From Rhodocyclales bacterium (lineage in GTDB: Bacteria; Pseudomonadota; Gammaproteobacteria; Burkholderiales; Rhodocyclaceae): a stretch of DNA of 18,170 bases. The position numbers and the translations under genes were made by a program. The notes below the pieces were generated by a model. It did no database searches. It saw only the letters and a list, made by a program, of their open reading frames with translations, and was not told the DNA's origin. Within the stretch, counting starts at the first letter, position 1. The number at the start of each line of letters is the position of its first letter. The stretch spans positions 1 to 18,170 of the forward strand of contig JAJTBM010000018.1 in NCBI GenBank assembly GCA_021286885.1, in the 5' to 3' direction. Shown in pieces: positions 8,641 through 15,200 of this stretch.

Positions 8641-8689
8641 GTGTCGTCACGGTGCGACAGTATCCATAAGCCATAGCTTGTGACGACAC
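8641..8689. repeat. 10-bp perfect inverted repeat at glcF/island border
   Basis: GTGTCGTCAC (8641-8650) and GTGACGACAC (8680-8689) are perfect reverse complements separated by 29 bases. A smaller nested pair, TGTCG/CGACA (8642-8646 and 8655-8659), overlaps the left arm. The structure starts three bases after the glcF stop. No T-tract follows on either strand. It could be the ancestral hairpin between the convergent glcF and tamB genes, split from tamB by the island. Alternatively it could be the terminal repeats of a tiny MITE-like element. It fills most of the 74-base gap between glcF and the next gene. Confidence 0.6.
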
Positions 8690-8696
8690 CATCTAA
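8688..8696. repeat. 9-bp direct repeat, left copy
   Basis: ACCATCTAA here recurs exactly at 12291-12299. The match resumes after a 2-base gap with CGG, so on the minus strand the two sites read CCGTT(TT)AGATGGT. The right copy includes the tamB stop codon. Position at both ends of the accessory block suggests an insertion duplication or attachment-like site, but nine bases is short enough for chance. Confidence 0.35.
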
Positions 8697-8711
8697 AACG
8701 GGTTTGGGCTA

Positions 8712-10079
8712 TCAATTCGTCAGAACGCCATAGCGTTTGAACAGAGCCTCGAAGAAAACCTTCACCTCGGCCTTGTCTGTAGGCACCTGCAGCTCCGCGG
8801 CCCCGAAGCGAAAGACTTCATACCCCGCCAGCTTGAGTTCACGGTCGGCCCTGACCATCTGTGCATAGCGCTGCACGTCGGCCTTGTCTGCGGAGTCTGC
8901 GTAGTGGTGCTTGCCGTCGACTTCGATGACGATCCGCACGCCCTGTGGCAGAAGGAGCAGGAAGTCCATGCGAAAGCGCAAAAGCGCATCTGGTCCGCGC
9001 GCCTTGACTGTGCGTGGATCCCAATGCAGCCATACTTCCGGTAGCAGCGCAGGCAGGTTCGGCACGGCACTGCGGAATCCCTCATAGAAAGCTTCGAACA
9101 GCAGGGATTGCGGCGGGGAGTTGCTGGGCAAGCTAGCCTTGAGGCGCGAGTACAGCGAGCGCTTGGCCTGCGTGGCATCAGCGATCTGCTCGGTATCGCT
9201 CCACCACTGCTGCAGGTCGTTCCAGCGCAGCCCGTCGTTGCCGATGGGGCGGTCATAGACGAGCACCTTGTCTGCGTTGGAAACGATCTCAATGTCGTTG
9301 TCCAGCGCGTCACGAAAACGCAGGTCGGGTTTGTCGGGCGAGGCGAAGATGAGGTTCTTCGGCCGACCTTTGGCCGCCAAATGCAACGAGACTATTGAGA
9401 AGACCGGGTAGCCCCCCTCTGAACCAGTCTCGCGCATCTCGACGCCGCAACTGCACAGCGACTTGTTGACGCAAGCGACGAAGTGGCGTTGCGCAGCCTC
9501 ATCGGGGCGCACGTCGGCCGAAGCCAGCCCCTCCAGAAACAGCGCAAAGCGCCGGTCGGAAGCGTCATAGGCACCCAACCGATCGAACAGCGTTTCGGCC
9601 GGCCAGTCCTCCGGATTGCGATGGACGTGCTGCTGAATTTCCGTGCGCAATCCCGTCGGCGTGCCACCCAGCAGATACATCCAGTCATCGGCATCCAAAA
9701 TCCACAGTCGCTCCAGCAACTCGTCGAACCTGCGAGCATCCCCATACAGGTCTTCGCTATTGAGCCTTCGTGCGACCTCGCGCCGATACCGCTTCGGGAT
9801 TGGCGGGCATGCACTGTCGCTCCAGAGAATGTCCTGAATCCGGTTGCGCGTAGTGGCATCGGGCGGGTGGCGCACCAGCAGCTTGCGTGCAACCTCAGGC
9901 AGGTCGGTGTCCTTTACCGCGTCAAAGCTGGAGGTTATGCGCTCACGCTTGGAACCGTCCGCAGCAGGCGCAGGCAGCCCCAATTCTTTGCAAAGCGTCG
10001 GCAGCATGGTATGCGTGACAAGATCTTTCAATCCTGTAACAACCAGCTCCAGCAGCATGCGAAGTTGCGCGTAGTCCAT
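8712..10079 (-). CDS. AbiJ_NTD3-like / Vsr-DUF559-like nuclease protein
   Basis: A 455-residue protein, third in the island operon. Residues 45-130 contain an IQDILWSDSACPPIPKRYRREVARRL segment typical, as I recall it, of the AbiJ_NTD3 domain found in abortive-infection proteins. The middle (about 140-340) is unassigned. Residues 365-430 look like a PD-(D/E)XK nuclease of the Vsr/DUF559 type: MDF (Asp372), EVDGKHHY (Glu386, Asp388, Lys390, His391), then a basic helix and GYEVFRFGAAEL. No membrane segment or signal is seen. The ATG at 10079 lies 9 bases past the preceding stop. A GTG directly after that stop (10088) would add three residues. GAGTGG is a weak ribosome binding site, suggesting translational coupling. 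Likely role: nucleic-acid-cleaving effector of a defence module. The fold call is by motif only. Confidence 0.68.
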   Translation of the reverse strand: MDYAQLRMLLELVVTGLKDLVTHTMLPTLCKELGLPAPAADGSKRERITSSFDAVKDTDLPEVARKLLVRHPPDATTRNRIQDILWSDSACPPIPKRYRREVARRLNSEDLYGDARRFDELLERLWILDADDWMYLLGGTPTGLRTEIQQHVHRNPEDWPAETLFDRLGAYDASDRRFALFLEGLASADVRPDEAAQRHFVACVNKSLCSCGVEMRETGSEGGYPVFSIVSLHLAAKGRPKNLIFASPDKPDLRFRDALDNDIEIVSNADKVLVYDRPIGNDGLRWNDLQQWWSDTEQIADATQAKRSLYSRLKASLPSNSPPQSLLFEAFYEGFRSAVPNLPALLPEVWLHWDPRTVKARGPDALLRFRMDFLLLLPQGVRIVIEVDGKHHYADSADKADVQRYAQMVRADRELKLAGYEVFRFGAAELQVPTDKAEVKVFFEALFKRYGVLTN

Positions 10080-10088
10080 GGGCGCCAC

Positions 10089-10961
10089 TCAATCTCGCAG
10101 CGCCATTGCGCGCAACAGCGCGTCGATCTGCCCGAACGCATCCTGCTGCCACTGTTCGGGCGTGCGATCACCCAGCACATGCGTGTCTTCGACAAAGCGC
10201 CTCACACACGTGGGGCCGTGCCCCTCGAAGGTGTCGAACTTCTCGGCGATGTACCGGAAGCCACGTTCCCCGCTTGCATGCCCCAACAGTGGGAGACACT
10301 CCAGTGCCAGCACATCGATCCCACCAGGGTAATTACGCACGCAGTAGTCGCTGTCGTAAGCGGCCTTCTGCTTGTAGCGGCCCGCCAGTGCATGTCCCTT
10401 CATCGCCAGCAAAGCGGGAATGGAAGACACCGCGATCTCCACGCGGTTCGTCCCACCGTCCGGCATCGGCCCGGCCACAGCCACGAGTTGATAGAACCGC
10501 ATCGCCAGGTCGGCGCCATCTGCCCGTTGCACGGCGAAGTCGCTGATCAATGGCGGATCGTTCTTGACGATTTCCGCGTCACGCGGCATCAAGAAATCGA
10601 CCACGACATCAATTGCGCCCCCTTCGTCTCGCGCAGGAACCTGACGAACCAATTGGAAGCGCCGAAGCCCATCGCGCTGGGCGTATCCATGACCTTGAAG
10701 CGCGTCGATCAAGGTCGCGTACTCGCCGTCGCCGAGTGCTTCCGCATCCAAGCCGACATCCACGTCAAGCGTGCCAACGTGGGGCATGTCTTCGTTGGCC
10801 AACAGCAGCCAGGGAACCGCGCCGCCGATGATGGCGAACTTGCCTTTAAAGCTCCCAAGGATCTGGCCGATCTCGATCAGCACGGACTTTACAGCCGCAG
10901 TCGTGCGGTCGTCGTACTCAGCCGCCGACTGCGGCTCATTCGGGGGAGTCATTTTGGCCAT
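10089..10961 (-). CDS. AbiEii-like nucleotidyltransferase (type IV TA toxin family)
   Basis: A 290-residue protein of the DNA polymerase beta-type nucleotidyltransferase superfamily. The GG signature is at 46-47 (AIIGGAVPW), followed by the DxD pair Asp66/Asp68 in TLDVDVGLD and a third carboxylate, Asp118, in AIDVVVDFL. The later SIPALLAMKGHALAGRYKQKAAYD segment (Lys188, Asp203) resembles the conserved helix pair of AbiEii/AbiGii toxins. In the family pattern as I recall it this reads K-D-x-Y-D; here the first acidic position is Ala200. Known members transfer nucleotides, for example onto tRNA, and arrest growth. The ATG at 10961 has AGGAG eight bases upstream and overlaps the antitoxin stop by 13 bases. 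An ATG at 10952 (ATGA overlap) is the alternative. Pairing with an AbiEi-like gene supports a toxin role. Confidence 0.75.
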   Translation of the reverse strand: MAKMTPPNEPQSAAEYDDRTTAAVKSVLIEIGQILGSFKGKFAIIGGAVPWLLLANEDMPHVGTLDVDVGLDAEALGDGEYATLIDALQGHGYAQRDGLRRFQLVRQVPARDEGGAIDVVVDFLMPRDAEIVKNDPPLISDFAVQRADGADLAMRFYQLVAVAGPMPDGGTNRVEIAVSSIPALLAMKGHALAGRYKQKAAYDSDYCVRNYPGGIDVLALECLPLLGHASGERGFRYIAEKFDTFEGHGPTCVRRFVEDTHVLGDRTPEQWQQDAFGQIDALLRAMALRD

Positions 10962-12010
10962 GAAAGTCGCTCCTGTCGCAAGTGCTCAGCGGCCTCGGCA
11001 CCGCGCTCACCGGCGATGGAGAGGTCGAGGTAGGTTTGAACCGGGCTCGTGCAGACCGCACCCGGTGCAGGTTCAACGGTGTCGGCGAGCAACCCCAAGT
11101 CCTTCGGCACAGTGACGACCACGTTCTCCCCCTTCGAGGCGGGCGCGAGCTTCAGCGCTGCCTGGAGCTTGCGCAGGCCGTCGTCGTCGGCGAAGAAGTA
11201 GTGCGTGCCAGTGCGTCCATACGGGGAAAGCCACTGTGCCGCCGAAAACGATGCGAAGACAGCACGCCCGGGCCCGTAGTCGGCGCGCAGAGCGCTTCGA
11301 GCCGCGTCTTCGAGTGCACTGCCATGAAGCAGCGTGTAGAAGCGCAGCCTCTCACCTGGTGGCGCGGTGTAGCTGTCCCGCCATGCGTCCAGCAGTTCGT
11401 CGGGCTTCGAGAGAACGAGGCCATCGTCCGAGGTGCGAGCCCATTCCCGATCAATCAAACCAGTGCGCACATTGCTGACGTGCCCAAGGCTAACACCGGA
11501 GATTTCCGACAGTTCGATGACCCTCCATGCACGCCCGGGCTCGCGCAGCATGGTGCGGAGCACTTGAGCAGATTTCGGCCTGAACAGCGACTTGAGTTCG
11601 CGTTGTTCGGCCGCAGGCCTGTCCGTCACCATGCGTTCAATGAACACGCCACCGAAGGCTATCCGGGCATTTCCCTCCAAGTCGAGATAGCCAACCCCCT
11701 TCTCTTCGCACAACTGCCTCACTGCGGGAGAAATGTAGGGGGCGATGAAGACGGGCGTCGCCTTGGGGGCTCGATGCGCAATGTAGTTCCGCAACTCCAG
11801 CAGCGCGGACCGGGCATACCTCGGTTGCCCGTTCGACTTGTAGTCACAGATGAGCAGGTGCGGCCGACCATCCACGCGCAGCCGGGCGATCAAGTCAGGC
11901 TCCCAATCGGCGGACCTGGCTTCAGCATCGATACCTTCGATCTGGAGGATCGGGATCTTCGCAAGCAACTCGCGCAGCATTTCGCTAGCACGAACCTCTG
12001 TTTTTTTCAT
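10949..12010 (-). CDS. AbiEi-like type IV antitoxin, PD-(D/E)XK-like N-terminus
   Basis: A 353-residue protein, first in the island operon. Residues 35-125 resemble a restriction-endonuclease-like fold: EPDL (Asp39), a strand ending in DYK (Asp56, Lys58), then the GYLDLEGNARIAF motif (107-119) seen in the AbiEi_2 (PF09952-type) group. Residues 145-200 look like a winged helix (AQVLRTMLREPGRAWRVIEL, then SGVSLGHVSNVRTGL as recognition helix region). The C-terminal part ends SPVQTYLDL...GAEAAEHLRQ, a hallmark of the AbiEi family. AbiEi proteins neutralise AbiEii toxins and repress their own promoter. The ATG at 12010 has only a weak TAGG ribosome site. A perfect palindrome lies 13 bases upstream. 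Whether the N-terminal fold still cuts DNA is unknown, as the usual E-x-K is D-x-K. Confidence 0.72.
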   Translation of the reverse strand: MKKTEVRASEMLRELLAKIPILQIEGIDAEARSADWEPDLIARLRVDGRPHLLICDYKSNGQPRYARSALLELRNYIAHRAPKATPVFIAPYISPAVRQLCEEKGVGYLDLEGNARIAFGGVFIERMVTDRPAAEQRELKSLFRPKSAQVLRTMLREPGRAWRVIELSEISGVSLGHVSNVRTGLIDREWARTSDDGLVLSKPDELLDAWRDSYTAPPGERLRFYTLLHGSALEDAARSALRADYGPGRAVFASFSAAQWLSPYGRTGTHYFFADDDGLRKLQAALKLAPASKGENVVVTVPKDLGLLADTVEPAPGAVCTSPVQTYLDLSIAGERGAEAAEHLRQERLSWPK

Positions 12011-12022
12011 TGAATGCGCCTA

Positions 12023-12040
12023 TTTCAGCATCCGCTGAAA
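12023..12040 (-). promoter_or_regulatory. 18-bp palindrome, candidate AbiEi operator
   Basis: TTTCAGC (12023-12029) and GCTGAAA (12034-12040) are a perfect 7-bp inverted repeat around ATCC. The site is 13-30 bases upstream of the antitoxin start. AbiEi-family antitoxins are known to repress their operons by binding inverted repeats near the promoter, so position and symmetry fit an autoregulatory operator. A second short palindrome, ATCATGAT, lies at 12043-12050 and may overlap the -10 region (CATGAT/TGATAT on the minus strand). No clear -35 was identified. Confidence 0.55.
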
Positions 12041-12062
12041 ATATCATGATTTTTGAAATGGT

Positions 12063-12084
12063 CGTTGGAGTTTCGCTTCCAACG
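12063..12084. repeat. 7-bp hairpin between IS fragment and antitoxin promoter
   Basis: CGTTGGA (12063-12069) and TCCAACG (12078-12084) form a perfect stem with an 8-base loop. It lies at the edge where similarity to the transposase ends, upstream of the antitoxin gene. It may be a second operator, a residual IS end or a chance hairpin. Confidence 0.3.
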
Positions 12085-12111
12085 TCGCTTTCAGCCCCCT
12101 TTTATAACCTT

Positions 12112-12292
12112 CATGGCTTGATTACCCCCTGAGCACCCGCCGCGTGAGGATGTGCCTTGATATGGGTAGCATCAATCATCAGCCATTCAAAAATCAGGAT
12201 CGGCGATCAAGGCTTCAAGCAATTGCATCCAGCCACCCTTGTCCCGCCATCGAAAAAAAGCACCTGTGGGTGTTTTTCCAATCGCCGTAGAC
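12112..12292 (-). pseudogene. IS5-family transposase remnant, truncated and frameshifted
   Basis: Piecing frames together on the minus strand gives VYGDWKNTHRCFF, then RWRDKGGWMQLLEALIADPDF, then EWLMIDATHIKAHPHAAGAQG, then GNQAM. This is the N-terminal catalytic region of an IS5-family (IS427-like) DDE transposase, with the first catalytic aspartate in MIDATH. Three single-base shifts break it, each in a homopolymer: one extra T in a T7 run near 12253-12259, one extra T in a T5 run near 12188-12192, and one missing G in a G5 run near 12126-12130. Both ends of the gene are gone and no terminal repeats are visible. The fragment begins within a few bases of the tamB stop, marking the right border of the island. 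It cannot encode an active enzyme. Confidence 0.8.
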
Positions 12293-12299
12293 CATCTAA
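12291..12299. repeat. 9-bp direct repeat, right copy (overlaps tamB stop)
   Basis: ACCATCTAA, identical to 8688-8696. On the minus strand it reads TTAGATGGT, so the tamB TAG stop at 12298-12296 is part of it. See the left copy for the interpretation. Confidence 0.35.
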
Positions 12300-15200
12300 C
12301 GGAACGACAAAGAAAACAGCGCATCCAGCGCGTTTTCACTCCCGGCCCGGCCAATCACCGAGAGGTTGCGGGTGAGCAGATAGCTGAGTTTGACCACGCT
12401 GGAGGCGCCCGACACGCTTTGCTCGAAGGACAGGGTGGCCCGTTCGGAGAGGCGTTTGCCGAGGGTCAGCACCTGGCCGGCAACGGTGGTGGAGCTGGTG
12501 CTGCTGCTCGATGCGCTGGAGGCGGTGCCGCTGGTGCCGGTGCTGGCCACGCTGCTGGTGTTGTAGCGGGTGCGGCTGTCGCCCGAGGCGCCCACCGAGA
12601 CTTCATCCAGCCCCAAAGAGCGGGCCAGGGTGGTGGAGATGCCTTCGCCGGTGCCCCCCCGCAGGGCCCGGGCGGCGGGCATCAGCAGGGCCAGTTCGCC
12701 GCCGGAGCCCTGGTCGGGGGGGCGGCCCAGCACGATCCAGCCGAGTTTTTCCGGGTCGGGCACATTGGGTTCGGACACCAGCCGCACCCGGGGGCGCTTG
12801 GCACTGCCGCTGATCCCGATGCCCGCTTCCACGCTCAGGCCCTTGCGCAGGGCCACCACTTGCAGCGCGGGGTTGTTCACCGGGCCATTGAAGGTGAGCA
12901 CCCCTTGTTCGATGGCGAGCTTCTGGCCGTAGCCTTCAAACACGCCGCCCTGGGTCTGGATGCTGCCCCGAGCCTCCAGGGGGCGGCCCGGGTTGCGCAG
13001 CAGCTGGAGCTCGCCCACCAGCCGGGTATCCAGCCCGAGGGCATCCACATACACCGCATCCCCCAGGGCGAGGCCCAGATCCACGCTCATTCGGAAGGGC
13101 GAGCCACTGCGCCCACTCGCGCTGGGCCAGCGCACCTCCACATCGTCCCCCAGGCTGGGCGCCGGGGCGCGGGCCAGGGCCACATAGCCCGCATCGGCGC
13201 TCAAGCGCCCCTGGAGCCGGGCCGAATCCCAGGTGGTTTCGAGGGCGCCCTTGCCGCTCAACATCAGCCATTGGTCGGCCCGCTGGAGCAGGGGCAGGCG
13301 GGCGGCCTGGAAGTCAAAATGCCCGGCCCCGCTGGCCAGATCCAGATCGCCCTGCACCTCCAGGCTACCCGGGCTACGGGTGAGGCGGGCCAGATCGATC
13401 CGCTTATCTTGGGGCTTGACCCGGTTGGTGGAGCTGAAGGCGAGGCGCTCCAGGTGCAGCCGCCCACCCCGGAAGGCCGCCGCCAGACTGCCCCCGTTCA
13501 GGTTGAGGCCCTGGTCGGCCAGGGTGATGCCCAGGGCCTCACCCCGCAGCTGGCCTTGGGCATCCGGGCGGGCGGGGGTGCCGGCCAGGGAAAACACGCC
13601 CTCCAGCCGTCCTTCGGTTTTAAGGTTTTGATCCACCAGGGGCCCGGCCCAGGCCAGGGAGGGGAGTTCGATCCGGGCCGCGCCGTTGAGGGGTGCGTCT
13701 GGCACCAGCCGCCAGCCGCCGCCTTCGGGGCTGCGCTCGGCCAGGGCGCTGCCGCTGCCGGCAACACGGCCCAGCTGGCTGCCGTGGGCACCAAAGCCCA
13801 GGGCCAAGCGGTTATCCCGGGCGGCCAGGGTGATTTGCAGTTCATCCAGCCCCAGTTGCACCGGGCTATCCCCCTCCAGGCGCAAATCGCCCCCTTCCCG
13901 GAACAGGGAAAACTGGCCGTTGAGGCGCTCGCCCAGGATCACATCCCAGCGGGCGCCCAGGCGCAGGCTATCGCCCCCGCCGCGCACCGCCTGGGTGGCC
14001 GGGTCCACCGCCAGCCCCAGACGCAAACCACTCATCTGGCCCCGGGCCACCAGATTGCCCGGGCTCCAGCGGGTTTCTTCCAGGCGCAGCACCCCATCGG
14101 CGGCACCGCGCAGTTCGGCCAGGCCCAGGCTGATCTGGGCCGGTGCCAGACTCAGGGCTGCAGGGGCCTGCAGGCGCAGGGGCAGCGGCCCGCCTTGCAC
14201 CCAGCGCGTCAACTGGCCGCGCCAGGCGCCGCCGTCTACCCAGCCCCCATCCAGCTGGGCGTCCAGATTCCAATGCGCGGGGCTGGCGGCGCTCAGCTGA
14301 AGTTGATGGGCGCGGCGCAGGCCCTGGAGCTTCAAGTGGGCCTGGGGCAGCCAGACCCGCTGCCGGTCCTGCACGCCTTCCAGCCGCGCATCCAGGGCGA
14401 CCTGGCCTTCTGCGCCCGGGGCCAGCAGGCCTTCGGCCTCCACGCGCCCGAGCTGCCAATCCTGATACACCAACCGGCGCCCCACCAGCCGAAGCTGGCC
14501 CACCGGGGCGGCGGGGAGGCCGCTCAGCTGGCCGCTGGCCTCCAGGCTGCCTTCCAGCCCCAGGCCGAGGGCGGCCAGGGCGGGGGCTTCCAGCTGGAAG
14601 CGGAGCTGATCGTCAGGCTGCCCATAGGCGCCCTCCAACTGGAGCCGGTTGCTGCCCAAGGTGAGCCCGATGGCCAAGGCCTGCCAGTGACCTGGCTGCC
14701 AACGCCCGGCGAGCTGGCCCGCGAGGGGCTGATCCTGATAACGACTCCCGGGGGCGAGCTGCATCCGGGCCTGCACGTGGGGCATGCTGCTGGCTTGGCC
14801 TTGCGCGTCAAAATCCAGATTCAAATCGGCCACAGGCGCCAATTGCCAGAGCTTACGCGGGTTGCCCTGGCGTAGCTGGCCCGCCAGCCGGAAGGGCCGC
14901 GTGCCCTCCAGATCGAGCTGGCCGCTGGCCTGCAGGCGCCCGCCGGGGGTTTCGGCCTGAAGTTTCTCCAGCCCCAGGGTATGCCCATCCAGGGCCAGAC
15001 GCAGGGCGAAGCGCACCGCCGCATCCTGGAGCTGGGCTTCCAGCCGTGGGGCGGCGCCCTCCCCGTCCAGCTGCAGCTGACCGGTGAGCCGGGTGCTCAA
15101 GGCCCGGCGATCCAGAGCGCGGGCATCCAGATGGCGCAGTTCGAGGGCGGCCATGGCACGCCCCCAGGGGTGGCCACCGGGGGCCCAGCGTAGCCGGCCC

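Larger units (their letters stand above)
8691..12290. mobile_element. Accessory genomic island between glcF and tamB
   Basis: A block of about 3.6 kb inserted between two convergent housekeeping genes. Hand-counted 60-base samples give about 60% GC inside a defence gene (from 9301) and 48% in the transposase fragment (from 12181), against 75% in glcE (from 6361). Contents are a three-gene minus-strand operon with antitoxin, nucleotidyltransferase and nuclease signatures, plus a decayed IS5-family fragment at the right border. There is no integrase, tRNA gene or complete insertion sequence. The exact ends are inferred from the direct repeat and the transposase edge. Confidence 0.65.

Noticed and set aside
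9483..11033. A 516-codon plus-strand open frame across the island genes
   Set aside because: It crosses the boundary of two strongly supported minus-strand genes and shows no recognisable domain or ribosome binding site.
12112..12292. Programmed frameshifting in the transposase (T7 run as a slippery site)
   Set aside because: Three separate shifts in both directions and loss of both ends point to a dead remnant, not recoding.
12239..14875. An 878-codon plus-strand open frame opposite tamB
   Set aside because: Antisense shadow of tamB caused by GC3 bias; low-complexity Gly/Ala/Gln translation with no motif.
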